Shown here one piece after another: positions 7,532-15,363 of a stretch of 64,000 nt of DNA. The notes under the pieces were generated by a model that ran no database searches, was not told the DNA's origin, and saw nothing but the letters and a program-made list of their open reading frames with translations. Positions within the stretch are counted from its first letter, which is position 1, and every line of letters starts with the position of its first letter. Where the stretch lies: the NCBI GenBank assembly GCA_013360395.1, contig JABWBQ010000001.1:81388-145387 (forward strand), given 5' to 3'. The stretch comes from Flavobacteriales bacterium (lineage in GTDB: Bacteria; Bacteroidota; Bacteroidia; Flavobacteriales_F; PHOS-HE28). A program made the translations under genes and the position numbers.

Positions 7532-8485
7532 ATGAGCGCACCACGCATCGTGTTCCTGGGCACCCCGCCCTTCGCCGTCACCTCCCTGGGAACGCTGCAC
7601 GCCGCAGGCATCCCCATCGCCGCCGTGGTCACCGCCCCCGACCGGCCCGCGGGCCGGGGCCGGCAGCTGCGCCCATCGGCCGTGAAGGAGGCGGCGCTGC
7701 GTCTGGGCCTGCCCCTGCTGCAGCCCGAGCGTCTGCGCGAGGCCGGTTTCCTGGACGACCTGCGCGCCTGCGGCGCCGACCTGTTCGTGGTGGTGGCCTT
7801 CCGCATGCTGCCCGAGGTCGTGTGGCGCATGCCTCAGCTCGGCACCATCAACCTGCATGCCTCCCTCCTGCCCCAGTACCGCGGCGCCGCGCCGATCAAC
7901 TGGGCCGTGATGCATGGCGAACCCCGCACCGGCCTCACCACCTTCCTGCTGCAACAAGCCATCGACACCGGCGACGTGCTCCTGCAAGAGACCCTGCCCA
8001 TCGGCCCCGACGAGACCGCCGGTGAATTGCACGACCGCATGGCCACCCTGGGCGCCTCCCTGCTCACACGCACCGTGCTGGACCTGGGTGAGGGCCGCCT
8101 GGAACCACGCCCCCAGAGCACACTGGACTCAGGCGCCGCCTTGCGCCAGGCACCCAAGCTCACACCCGCCAACTGCCGCATCGATTGGTCGCGACCGGCC
8201 GCGGCGGTGCACGACCACGTGCGCGGCCTTTCCCCACTGCCCGGCGCGTGGACCGAACTGGTGCGCGACGATGGCGGCACCGAACACTTCAAGGTGCTGC
8301 GCACCGAACGCGTGGAGACCGCCGGCCAGGCCCGGCCGGGCACCGTGCATCCCGATCCCGACGGCCTGCTGGTGTATTGCGGCGATGGTGCACTACGCCT
8401 GCTGGAGGTGCAGCCCGAAGGACGCCGACGCATGTCCGGGCCCGCATTCCGCGCGGGTTTGCGGGGTTCCATCCGCCTGCAATGA
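7532..8485 (+). CDS. fmt: methionyl-tRNA formyltransferase
   Basis: The enzyme transfers a formyl group from 10-formyltetrahydrofolate to initiator Met-tRNA. It has 317 residues. The N-terminal FLGTPPFAV motif, the INLHASLLPQYRGAAPINWA block with the active-site Asn and His, and the later GDVLLQ and KLTPANCRIDW segments identify it. ATG 7532 gives the family start APRIVFLGTPPFA. The frame is open upstream inside the glycosylase gene, but that is read-through. Nothing coding follows until hup at 8718. Confidence 0.95.
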   Translation: MSAPRIVFLGTPPFAVTSLGTLHAAGIPIAAVVTAPDRPAGRGRQLRPSAVKEAALRLGLPLLQPERLREAGFLDDLRACGADLFVVVAFRMLPEVVWRMPQLGTINLHASLLPQYRGAAPINWAVMHGEPRTGLTTFLLQQAIDTGDVLLQETLPIGPDETAGELHDRMATLGASLLTRTVLDLGEGRLEPRPQSTLDSGAALRQAPKLTPANCRIDWSRPAAAVHDHVRGLSPLPGAWTELVRDDGGTEHFKVLRTERVETAGQARPGTVHPDPDGLLVYCGDGALRLLEVQPEGRRRMSGPAFRAGLRGSIRLQ

Positions 8486-8645
8486 CCGGGCCGTGCCCCC
8501 GCGCGGAAAAATCGTTGGGTCAACGGATGGACATTTTCGGCACACCCCCCTCCTCCGCAAACCCTTACTGGGGGCGGGATACAGACGCACTTATCAACAA
8601 AACCCCTGATTTTTCAACATTTTCCGAGGACCCGCCCGGAAACCC

Positions 8646-8675
8646 TTGACAGACGCGGGTCTCCGAATACTTTTG
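8646..8675 (+). promoter_or_regulatory. Bacteroidota-type promoter of hup
   Basis: TTGACA at 8646-8651 and TACTTTTG at 8668-8675 are separated by 16 bases (19 from the TTG core). The second element is an exact match to the Bacteroidota -7 consensus TAnnTTTG. It lies about 42 bases upstream of the hup start. This is the best full promoter in the window. Confidence 0.75.
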
Positions 8676-8717
8676 CGACGAGTTCACACAAACACTCACC
8701 CAAAACCCTCAACGAAC

Positions 8718-8996
8718 ATGGGATTGAACAAAGCTGAACTGATCGAGTCGATCGCCGCCGAAGCGAAGATCTCCAAGGCTGACGCCAAGCGTGCCCTGGA
8801 CGCCTTCGTGAACAACACCACCAAGGCCCTCAAGAAGGGCGACCGTGTGGCCCTCGTGGGCTTCGGGACTTTCTCGATCTCCAAGCGCGCCGCTCGCAAG
8901 GGCCGCAACCCCCAGACGGGCAAGGAGATCAAGATCGCGGCCAAGAAGGTCGTGAAGTTCAAGGCCGGTGCCGACCTCTCCAACAAGGTGAAGTAA
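8718..8996 (+). CDS. hup: HU-type nucleoid DNA-binding protein
   Basis: A 92-residue HU/IHF family protein that bends and compacts DNA as a dimer. The N-terminal helices ([24 protein letters not shown]) are followed by the GFGTFSI strand, the basic arm [19 protein letters not shown] with the conserved RNP tip, and the C-terminal [14 protein letters not shown]. It stands alone with a strong promoter upstream and a strong terminator downstream, as expected for an abundant protein. Confidence 0.96.
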   Translation: MGLNKAELIESIAAEAKISKADAKRALDAFVNNTTKALKKGDRVALVGFGTFSISKRAARKGRNPQTGKEIKIAAKKVVKFKAGADLSNKVK

Positions 8997-9012
8997 GCAC
9001 CACCGCTCCTGC

Positions 9013-9047
9013 AAAAGGGTCCCTCCACGGAGGGACCCTTTTCTTTT
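9013..9047 (+). terminator. rho-independent terminator of hup
   Basis: A 10-bp perfect stem (GGGTCCCTCC pairing with GGAGGGACCC, 2-base loop) is flanked by AAAA on the left and TTTTCTTTT on the right. It sits 17 bases after the hup stop and 6 bases before trmH. Confidence 0.9.
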
Positions 9048-9052
9048 GCACC

Positions 9053-9721
9053 ATGGACGACCGCGAACTGCTCGACCGGTTGGGCGCCTTCATCACCCCG
9101 CACAAGCGGGCGTTGTTCGACCGCCTGGCGCCGCAACGCACCAGGCATGTGACCGTGGTGCTCGAGGACCTGTACCAGGCGCACAACGCCAGCGCCGTGC
9201 TGCGCACCTGCGACCTGCTCGGCATCCAGGAGGTGCACGCCATCGAGGCGCACAACCGTTTCACCGCGAACAAGGAGATCGCCCTGGGCAGCGACAAATG
9301 GGCCACCGTGCATCGCTACGCAGGCCCCGACGGCGCCCTGGCCTGCATCGGGGCCCTGCGCGCCTCGGGGCATCGCATCGTGGCCACCACACCGCACGCC
9401 GAGGCCTGGACCCCGGAGGATGTGCCGATCGACAGGCCCATCGCCTTCTGCTTCGGCACCGAGCTGCATGGGCTGAGCGACACGCTGCTGGGGTCCTGCG
9501 ACGGCACGCTGCGCATCCCCATGCACGGCTTCACCGAGAGCTACAACATCTCGGTCTCCGCCGCCATCGTGCTCTATACTGTGATGACACGCCTGCGCAG
9601 GAGCACGGTGGCCTGGCAGCCGGACGAGGCCACGATCACCGCGCTGAAGTTGCAGTGGACACGTGCGGCGCTGCACGACGCGACGGCCATCGAGCAGCGG
9701 CTGCGCACCGGAGCGCCGTAG
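9053..9721 (+). CDS. trmH: tRNA (guanosine-2'-O-)-methyltransferase, TrmH family
   Basis: This is a SpoU/TrmH-class SAM-dependent 2'-O-methyltransferase of 222 residues, about the size of E. coli TrmH, which modifies G18 in the tRNA D-loop. The three knot motifs are visible: QAHNASAVLRTCDLLGI (motif 1), FCFGTELHGLS (motif 2) and IPMHGFTESYNISVSAAI (motif 3). The start lies only 6 bases after the hup terminator, so any promoter would have to be inside it or expression relies on read-through. Confidence 0.9.
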   Translation: MDDRELLDRLGAFITPHKRALFDRLAPQRTRHVTVVLEDLYQAHNASAVLRTCDLLGIQEVHAIEAHNRFTANKEIALGSDKWATVHRYAGPDGALACIGALRASGHRIVATTPHAEAWTPEDVPIDRPIAFCFGTELHGLSDTLLGSCDGTLRIPMHGFTESYNISVSAAIVLYTVMTRLRRSTVAWQPDEATITALKLQWTRAALHDATAIEQRLRTGAP

Positions 9722-9861
9722 GGAACACCGCGTTCGCATTCGGAGAAGGGGCCAACGACCGGCCGGTATGAACAGCGCCGCGTGGAGAAGTGCGGTCGTG
9801 CGTGACCTGGACACGGGCCCGGGATGCCGGTCCTTTGTGAGGAACATCCAAAACACGCAGC

Positions 9862-10104
9862 ATGGGCAAAGGCGATATCCGTTCCAAGAAAGGCAAGCGC
9901 CGGGCGGGCAGCCGCGGCAAGTCGCGGCCGAGCAAACGCAAGGTGCGCGCAAGCGTTCGTGCCAAGGCCACGGCGGCTTCCACCGGGGCCAAGGCGAGCC
10001 CGGCCAAGAAGGCCGCCGCCAAGAAGGCCGCTCCGAAAAAGGCCGCCGCCAAGAAGGCCGCCCCGAAGAAGGCCGCCGCCAAGAAGGCCGCCCCGAAGAA
10101 GTGA
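9862..10104 (+). CDS. 30S ribosomal protein bTHX with an H1-like Lys/Ala tail
   Basis: The first 27 residues (MGKGDIRSKKGKR...GKSRPSKRK) match the short ribosomal protein bTHX, which sits in the head of the 30S subunit. The rest of the 80-residue protein is an extension made of Lys, Ala and Pro, including three near-exact copies of a ten-residue KKAAAKKAAP unit that are also 30-bp tandem repeats in the DNA. The tail looks like a bacterial histone-H1-like domain and may bind nucleic acid. A hairpin terminator follows directly. The bTHX assignment rests on the N-terminus alone. Confidence 0.75.
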   Translation: MGKGDIRSKKGKRRAGSRGKSRPSKRKVRASVRAKATAASTGAKASPAKKAAAKKAAPKKAAAKKAAPKKAAAKKAAPKK

Positions 10105-10119
10105 CCCGCATCGGGAACG

Positions 10120-10153
10120 GAAGCCCTCCGCATCGCGGGGGGCTTCGTCTTTT
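10120..10153 (+). terminator. hairpin terminator after the bTHX gene
   Basis: GAAGCCC and GGGCTTC arms with a CCGC/GCGG inner stem are followed by GTCTTTT. The hairpin lies between two convergent genes (bTHX and pdxH). Confidence 0.8.
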
Positions 10154-10168
10154 AATACCGCCGCCCGT

Positions 10169-10816
10169 TCAGGGTTGAAGCCGGATCCGGCTCCACGACC
10201 CGTCGGTGAAATGCTCGAAGACGATGCGGTCGTGCAACCGGCTGGGCCTTCCCTGCCAGAACTCGATCCGCACGGGCCGCACACGCATGCCACCCCAGTG
10301 CAGGGGCCGCGGCACCTCCGCCGCATCCTTGAACCGTTCCGTCCAGCGTGCGTACCGCTCGTCCACATGCGAACGGTCGTCCGCGATCCGGCTCTGATCG
10401 CTGGCCCACGCACCCACCTGGCTCTCGCGCGGCCGCTCCTTGAAGTACGCGTCGCTCAACGCCGCTTCCACCTTCTCCACCTTGCCCTCGATGCGCACCT
10501 GCCGCTCGTGCTGCGGCCAGAAGAAGGAGAGCGCCGCCCGCGGGTCGCGCTCCAGGTCCATCGCCTTGCGGCTGTTGTAATTGGTGAAGAACACGAAGCC
10601 CTGCGCGTCGAAGGAACGCAGGAGCACCACGCGGCAGCTGATGCTGAACGAACCCGCCGTCGCCAGCGTCATCGCATGCGGCTCCGGCAGCCCGTCCTCC
10701 TCGGCCGCATGCAACCACCGCCCGAAGAGCGCGATGGGGTCGTTGCCCGCCTCCTCCTCCAACAGCACGGTCTTGCTGTAATCGGTACGTTGCCCCACCT
10801 TGCGTGCGCTGTCCAT
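10169..10816 (-). CDS. pdxH: pyridoxamine 5'-phosphate oxidase
   Basis: The FMN enzyme oxidises pyridoxine or pyridoxamine phosphate to pyridoxal phosphate, the cofactor used by the aminotransferases in this window. It has 215 residues, the usual PdxH length. Motifs include the FMN-binding RVVLLRSFDAQGFVFFTNY region, ALSFFWP, RQVRIEGKVEK and the C-terminal EFWQGRPSRLHDR. ATG 10816 gives the standard start, and a frame open to 10912 overlaps the divergent yqgE. The two starts are 58 bases apart. Confidence 0.95.
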   Translation of the reverse strand: MDSARKVGQRTDYSKTVLLEEEAGNDPIALFGRWLHAAEEDGLPEPHAMTLATAGSFSISCRVVLLRSFDAQGFVFFTNYNSRKAMDLERDPRAALSFFWPQHERQVRIEGKVEKVEAALSDAYFKERPRESQVGAWASDQSRIADDRSHVDERYARWTERFKDAAEVPRPLHWGGMRVRPVRIEFWQGRPSRLHDRIVFEHFTDGSWSRIRLQP

Positions 10817-10874
10817 GCTTCGCGATTGATGCGCCGAAGATACCCGTTCGGCCGTACCTTGACCTCCGTTCGCC

Positions 10875-11462
10875 ATGCCCAAGGACTTCCTTGACCTGGA
10901 CCCCGAAAGCACGGTGGCGCCCGCACGGGGCCGGCTGCTGATCAGCGAACCCTATCTGCCCGACCCCTACTTCCGGCGCACCGTGGTGCTGCTGTGCGAG
11001 CACAATGCGGAGGGCTCCTTCGGCTTCGTGCTGAACCGCTACCTGGACATGGACATCGGCGACCTGATGGACAACATGCCGCCGATCCACACGCGCGTGA
11101 GCATCGGTGGTCCGGTGCAGAGCGGTAACCTGTATTACCTGCACGCCTTCGGGCCGCGGGTGGAGGGCAGCATGGAGGTGCTGGACGGCGTGCACATGGG
11201 CGGCGATTTCGAACAGCTCCGGTCCCTGCTGGCCACCGACCCGCGCCTGTCGCGCCACGTGCGCTTCTTCGTTGGCTACTCCGGCTGGGGCGAGCAGCAG
11301 CTCGAGAAGGAGCTCGGGCAGCGCTCGTGGATCGTGGGGCCGGCCACCAAGCGACACGTGATGAACACTCAGGTGAAGGACCTGTGGGGCGATACGCTGC
11401 GCGCCATGGGCCGCGCCTTCGCACCCCTGGCCAACTTCCCGGAGGACCCCGGCCTCAACTGA
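10875..11462 (+). CDS. YqgE/AlgH family protein
   Basis: The protein has 195 residues and belongs to the UPF0301 (YqgE/AlgH) family. Characteristic segments are GRLLISEPYLPDPYFRRTV, GSFGFVLNR, IGGPVQSGNLYYLH and FVGYSGWGEQQLE. The molecular function of the family is not established. A TACCTTGA motif about 20 bases upstream may be part of its promoter. The 3' end overlaps the convergent aminotransferase gene by 8 bases. Confidence 0.9.
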   Translation: MPKDFLDLDPESTVAPARGRLLISEPYLPDPYFRRTVVLLCEHNAEGSFGFVLNRYLDMDIGDLMDNMPPIHTRVSIGGPVQSGNLYYLHAFGPRVEGSMEVLDGVHMGGDFEQLRSLLATDPRLSRHVRFFVGYSGWGEQQLEKELGQRSWIVGPATKRHVMNTQVKDLWGDTLRAMGRAFAPLANFPEDPGLN

Positions 11463-12303
11463 GCACGCTGCGGGCCAGCAGCTCCGTGACCTGCCGTGCC
11501 GTGCGATGCACGTAGCGCTTGGTGCGGTAGGTGACCGCCCACTGCACCCCGCGCACCGCGTTGGTGAAGAACAGCTCGTCGGCCGCCAGCAGGTTCTGCG
11601 GGTTGAGCGAGCATTCGTACACCTTGATGCCGTTGTGCAACGCCAGGTTGATCACCTGCATGCGCATCACACCGCCCAGGCAGCCGTCGGCCAGCGATGG
11701 GGTGTAGAGCACCCCGTTGCTCACGATGAACAGATTGCCCGTGCTGCTCTCGATGATGTTGCCGCGGTCGTTCTGCAGCAGGCAGTCGTCCAGCCCGCGG
11801 GACTCGCTCCACAGGGAGGCCATCACGTAGTACTGGCAGTTGAGCGTCTTGTGCACGGCCAGCGCGTTCACCGGCTTGCGCATATCGGGATAGATGTCCA
11901 CCATCAGGCCCCGCTCGTTCAACGTGTAGGTCCCCTCCTGCATCGGCTGCAGTTCGATGGCATACGCGCCACGGTGGCCTGCGGGCCGGTAATGACCCTG
12001 GGCATCGCGGTACACCGTCAGCCTGCAGCGCGCGCTGGGCATCGCATTGCGTTCCACCAGGCGTAGGATGGCCCGTTCCAACGCATCGCGGTCGAAGCCG
12101 GGCGGCAGCTCGATGCGCAGCACCTTGCAGCCCTCGGCCAGGCGCGCCCAGTGCGCGTCCAGGAAGCACGGCCGCCCACCCACCACGCGGATGCTCTCGA
12201 AGAGGCCGTCGGCATAATGGAACGCCCGGTTGTCCAGGGTGATCACGGGCCGGTCCGCCCGCATCAGTTCCCCGTTGAGGTCCACGAACCGTTCGGCGCT
12301 CAT
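11455..12303 (-). CDS. class IV aminotransferase (PabC / D-amino acid aminotransferase type)
   Basis: A 282-residue fold-type IV PLP enzyme. The PLP lysine is in LAVHKTLNCQYYV. RAFHYADGLFESIR near the N-terminus is typical of aminodeoxychorismate lyase and D-amino acid aminotransferase homologs, and ESSTGNLFIV is the phosphate-binding part. The precise substrate cannot be read from sequence. Folate synthesis (4-amino-4-deoxychorismate lyase) is one possibility. The start overlaps the upstream phosphatase gene by 4 bp (ATGA), so it is the last gene of a leftward operon beginning at 13882. Confidence 0.85.
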   Translation of the reverse strand: MSAERFVDLNGELMRADRPVITLDNRAFHYADGLFESIRVVGGRPCFLDAHWARLAEGCKVLRIELPPGFDRDALERAILRLVERNAMPSARCRLTVYRDAQGHYRPAGHRGAYAIELQPMQEGTYTLNERGLMVDIYPDMRKPVNALAVHKTLNCQYYVMASLWSESRGLDDCLLQNDRGNIIESSTGNLFIVSNGVLYTPSLADGCLGGVMRMQVINLALHNGIKVYECSLNPQNLLAADELFFTNAVRGVQWAVTYRTKRYVHRTARQVTELLARSVLS

Positions 12304-12794
12304 GGGATGCCGGCGTTTTGCAGGGCCGCCCCGAGGCCCGCGTTGGAGGGGATCAGCAGCCCGCGCACACCCACGCTCGCTGCGGCCTGTATGTCGCGCT
12401 CGCGATCGCCCACCATCACCGAACGTGCGGGGTCGATGCCGTGCAGTGCGATGGCGCGTTCCAAAAGCAGGCCCGAGGGCTTGCGGCAGAGACAGCGCCC
12501 CTGCGATGGGTGATGCGGGCAGTAAAGGATATCGTCCATGCGGGCCCCGTGCTTGCGGAGATGGTCGTGAAGGTAATGGTGCAGGCGTTCCACATCGGCC
12601 GCGGTGTACAGGCCCAGGCCGATGCCGCTCTGGTTGCTCACCACCACCACGGCCCAGCCCCTGCGGTTGAAGGAGGCCACCACGCCGGCCACATCGGGCA
12701 GCACCTCGAAGTCCTCCGGACGCCAGGTGTGTTCCCCACGCTCGCGGTTCACCACGCCGTCCCGGTCCAGGAAAAGGGCGGGTCGCAGCTTCAT
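12300..12794 (-). CDS. HAD-IIIA phosphatase, GmhB-like
   Basis: This is a 164-residue haloacid-dehalogenase hydrolase. The nucleophile motif is FLDRDGVVN (residues 8-16), motif II is VVVSNQSGIG, the zinc loop CPHHPSQGRCLCRKP is typical of GmhB, and motif IV is MVGDRERDIQAA. GmhB removes the 7-phosphate from D-glycero-D-manno-heptose 1,7-bisphosphate in lipopolysaccharide heptose synthesis. A histidinol-phosphatase role is the main alternative. It overlaps both neighbours by 4 bp in a leftward operon. Confidence 0.88.
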   Translation of the reverse strand: MKLRPALFLDRDGVVNRERGEHTWRPEDFEVLPDVAGVVASFNRRGWAVVVVSNQSGIGLGLYTAADVERLHHYLHDHLRKHGARMDDILYCPHHPSQGRCLCRKPSGLLLERAIALHGIDPARSVMVGDRERDIQAAASVGVRGLLIPSNAGLGAALQNAGIP

Positions 12795-13414
12795 CCGGGC
12801 AGCAGGTCGGTGATGGCGCCGAAGAAGGCCGGCACCAGGGAGGGCCGCAGCACGACCATGAAGAGCACGCCGTGGATCGCGCCCATCAGGTGCGCGTCGT
12901 GCGCCACGTTGTCGCCGCCGCGCCGGTGCATGGTGCCCTCGTAGATCAGGTACAGGACGCCGAACACCGCCGAGGGCAGGCCGATCGGCAGCAGGAACAG
13001 ACCCACCTTCGCGGTGGGCATGATCAGGATGTGGGCGAAGAGCACCGCCGAGACGGCCCCGCTGGCGCCCACCGCACGGTAGCCCGGATCATGCCGGTGC
13101 CGCCGGTAGCCGGGGATGCAGGCCACCACGGCCGCCGACGCGTACAACAGCACCAGGAGCCAGGACCCCGGCAGCGGGGTGAGCCCCGTGAGGTAGCCCT
13201 CCACGAACGGCGCGAAGCCGTGGAGCACGAACATGTTCACCAGGAGGTGCGGCCAGTCGGCATGGACCAACGCATGCGTAAGGAAGCGGTGGTGGTCCTT
13301 CCGGGCCGCCACCACGAAGGGCTCGAAGGCCAGCGCATCGAAGACCCGCCGGTCGCTGAAGGCGATGAGCGACACCAGCACGGTGAGAAGCAGGATGGCC
13401 ACCGACGCGGACAT
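12791..13414 (-). CDS. rhomboid-family intramembrane serine protease
   Basis: A 207-residue polytopic membrane protein with about six hydrophobic segments. The rhomboid active site is visible: HLLVNMFVLHGF holds the HxxxN element, GASGAVSAV holds the catalytic Ser, and HLMGAIHG the catalytic His. It would cut substrates within the inner membrane. The substrates are unknown. It sits second in the leftward operon, 18 bases after the NTF2-like gene and overlapping the phosphatase gene by 4 bp. Confidence 0.9.
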   Translation of the reverse strand: MSASVAILLLTVLVSLIAFSDRRVFDALAFEPFVVAARKDHHRFLTHALVHADWPHLLVNMFVLHGFAPFVEGYLTGLTPLPGSWLLVLLYASAAVVACIPGYRRHRHDPGYRAVGASGAVSAVLFAHILIMPTAKVGLFLLPIGLPSAVFGVLYLIYEGTMHRRGGDNVAHDAHLMGAIHGVLFMVVLRPSLVPAFFGAITDLLPG

Positions 13415-13432
13415 GCCGGCGAAAGTAGCGGC

Positions 13433-13882
13433 TCAGTAGGTGTGGTCACGCAGCACCAGCCAGCCGTCCGGGCCCTTGCGCCAAAGCAGGCTGAACCCAC
13501 CGCTCAGCGTATCGGCCCGCCGCACCAGGGTCCAGGTGCCGGTGCACCACGCATGGTCGGCGCCCACGGCCAGTACCTCGCCGATCCCGAAGCGCAGGTC
13601 GCCCATGGCCGCCTGGTCCGGATAGCTGCGCAGGTAGCGCCGGGTCACCTCCTCGCGCCCGCAGGTGCGCTCCTTGGCGGTGATGAAACAGGCGTCCTCG
13701 GCATAGGCGGCCATGAAGCCGCGCACGTCGCCCCGGTCCCAGGCCGCCTCCTGGGCCGCCATTGCCGCCTGCACGCCCTTGTAGGCCCCGGTCTCCTTGA
13801 AATCCTGCTCCCCACCGGCGCAGCCCGTCAACAGCAGCAGGAGCATGGCGAAGCGGGCGGGGTTGGTGGACCGGGTCCTCAT
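13433..13882 (-). CDS. NTF2-like (SnoaL/DUF4440) lipoprotein
   Basis: A 149-residue exported protein. The N-terminal hydrophobic stretch ends in LLLLTGC, a lipobox, so it should be a lipoprotein. The mature part (AAQEAAWDRGDVRGFMAAYAED, RRYLRSYP, GTWTLVRR, FSLLWRKGPDGWLVLRDH) has the cone-shaped NTF2-like fold pattern of DUF4440/SnoaL proteins, some of which bind small hydrophobic ligands. The function here is unknown. It is the first gene of a four-gene leftward operon. Confidence 0.82.
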   Translation of the reverse strand: MRTRSTNPARFAMLLLLLTGCAGGEQDFKETGAYKGVQAAMAAQEAAWDRGDVRGFMAAYAEDACFITAKERTCGREEVTRRYLRSYPDQAAMGDLRFGIGEVLAVGADHAWCTGTWTLVRRADTLSGGFSLLWRKGPDGWLVLRDHTY

Positions 13883-13888
13883 GCGTGC

Positions 13889-13914
13889 GAAAAAGCCCCC
13901 GGTGAAGGGGGCTT
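13889..13914 (-). terminator. stranded terminator of the interrupted tRNA-Met gene
   Basis: On the minus strand an 8-bp stem (AAGCCCCC/GGGGGCTT, 13893-13914) is followed by a run of T. It lies 2-3 bases after the displaced tRNA 3' fragment, exactly where the tRNA-Met transcript would have ended before the element inserted. Confidence 0.75.
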
Positions 13915-13915
13915 C

Positions 13916-13959
13916 GTAGCGCGGGAGAGACTTGAACTCTCGACCTCAGGATTATGAAT
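13916..13959 (-). repeat. attL: displaced 3' part of tRNA-Met
   Basis: These 44 bases are identical to 22059-22102. They cover the tRNA-Met 3' half from the anticodon loop to the acceptor end. To the right the match stops abruptly (ATAATGCG here, CCTGCGCT in the intact tRNA). This is the left junction of the integrative element. Confidence 0.93.
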
Positions 13960-14078
13960 AATGCGCGTGTCATTTTCCATGGCTTTACCCCGATGGGCCT
14001 TTCCCTTGCCCTGTGCTGAAAACGCTTGTCCGGTAAGAGACAAGGAAGGACAATCCCCCTTCCGCTTGTTTCCCCCTA

Positions 14079-14100
14079 CATTTACCCCATCATTTACCCC
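14079..14100 (+). promoter_or_regulatory. paired CATTTACCCC sites near the left end
   Basis: Two exact copies of CATTTACCCC begin at 14079 and 14091, 12 bases apart, just before the integrase start. A similar pair with the same 12-base spacing lies near the right end (21983 and 21995). They are candidates for arm-type integrase binding sites, and could also control integrase expression. Confidence 0.5.
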
Positions 14101-14106
14101 ACCCCC

Positions 14107-15360
14107 ATGGCAGGCGCAAGTATCAACCTCCACCCCAAGGCAAAATCGCAAGGCTTCAGCGCCCGGTTCGTATGCCTCACGGGTAAGACCGTCAAGGGCG
14201 AAATGCACCCGGTCCGGCTTCAGTTGATCCATAACCTGAAGGTGAAGCGCTTCAGCACGGGAGAGGCATGCACGCTTAATGAATGGGACGCGGACGCTGG
14301 CCGCATGAAGCCCCGAGCGAAGAGCGCCGCCGCCGTGAACCGCGTGCTGAACGCAATGGAGGCCCAAGTGGTGAGCATCGTGGATGCGCTGGTGGTGCAT
14401 GGCACCCTTTCGCTGAATGCCTTCGAGGCCCGTTACCGCAACCCCAAGGCCAGTGCCGATGTACTGGCATACATGGAGGGGCTAGCGCTCAAGTTTACGA
14501 AAGAGGGGCGCATTGGCTACGCCGGAACCTTCCGCACCGCCTCCGCCGCCCTGGGGCGCTTAACGACCGGCAAGCCTATCCGCTTCGCGGACCTCACCGC
14601 CGCCAAGCTTGAAGAGCTTGAGGCCATGCTTAAGGAAGAGGGCGGCACAGGAGGCGGGATCGCCGCCTACATGCGGACAATCCGCGTGGCCATCAATACC
14701 GCGATCAAAGAGGGCCACATGGCAGCGGACCAATACCCCTTTGAAACCGCCACCCATGCGGGCTATTCCATGAAGCGGCTGAAGAGCGGCGCCACTCCCC
14801 GCGCATTGGATGCCGCCGATATGGACAAGCTCAAGCGCTTCCCATTCGATAGGGCACCACACCTGGCCGAGAGCGTCCGGTACTTCCTCTTCAGCTACTA
14901 TGCCGATGGGATGAACTTTCAGGACATTGCACGCCTGAAGCCTGAAAACCTAGTGGGGGGGCGCATCTTCTACGCTCGGAAAAAGACCGGGCGCCCCATC
15001 AATATCCCGTTGGATGAGGTGCTTTCGGGCATCCTTGCCACCTTCGAGCATGACGGCCCCTACCTCTTCCCCATCCTTGGTGCTCAGCACGTCACGGACC
15101 AACAGCAATGGGACCGGATCCGGAAGTGCCTCAAAAAGGTGAACGCCGATCTGAAGGAAGCCGCCGAGATGGTGGGCATCCGAACGAACCTCACCACCTA
15201 TGTAGCCCGGCACACGTCCTTCACCACCCTCTACCGTAATGGGGTGGCGCTGGAGCACATTTCCGAGCTTGCCCGGCATAGTAGTCCAGCCGTTACCCAG
15301 CTCTACCTCCGAGAGCTTGGGTGCGATGTGCTGGACGAAGCCCGTAAGAAACTACGATGA
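14107..15360 (+). CDS. tyrosine recombinase (integrase) of the element
   Basis: This is a 417-residue site-specific recombinase of the Bacteroidota integrase type. It has an N-terminal arm-binding region (1-100), a SAM-like core-binding domain (about 105-215) and a catalytic domain (about 230-417). Catalytic residues in view are a beta-strand Lys near 292-293 (ARKKTGRP), Arg368 in TTYVARHTSF, His391 in LARHSS and the nucleophile Tyr400 in VTQLYL. The place where the first catalytic Arg is usually found reads ADGMNFQDI (266-274) without Arg. ATG 14107 was chosen; the frame extends to 14026 but the extra stretch runs through the arm-site repeats. It probably acts on the tRNA-Met site. Confidence 0.92.
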   Translation: MAGASINLHPKAKSQGFSARFVCLTGKTVKGEMHPVRLQLIHNLKVKRFSTGEACTLNEWDADAGRMKPRAKSAAAVNRVLNAMEAQVVSIVDALVVHGTLSLNAFEARYRNPKASADVLAYMEGLALKFTKEGRIGYAGTFRTASAALGRLTTGKPIRFADLTAAKLEELEAMLKEEGGTGGGIAAYMRTIRVAINTAIKEGHMAADQYPFETATHAGYSMKRLKSGATPRALDAADMDKLKRFPFDRAPHLAESVRYFLFSYYADGMNFQDIARLKPENLVGGRIFYARKKTGRPINIPLDEVLSGILATFEHDGPYLFPILGAQHVTDQQQWDRIRKCLKKVNADLKEAAEMVGIRTNLTTYVARHTSFTTLYRNGVALEHISELARHSSPAVTQLYLRELGCDVLDEARKKLR

Positions 15361-15363
15361 GCG

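Noticed and set aside
8590..8600. TTATCAACA, similar to a DnaA box, before hup (and another TTATCAAC near 48147)
   Set aside because: Single sites with a mismatch to TTATCCACA, no cluster and no AT-rich unwinding region, so no origin is supported.
10000..10104. Regular 30-bp tandem repeats that could suggest a small CRISPR array
   Set aside because: The repeats are contiguous without spacers and encode the KKAAAKKAAP tail of the bTHX protein. No cas genes are present in the window.
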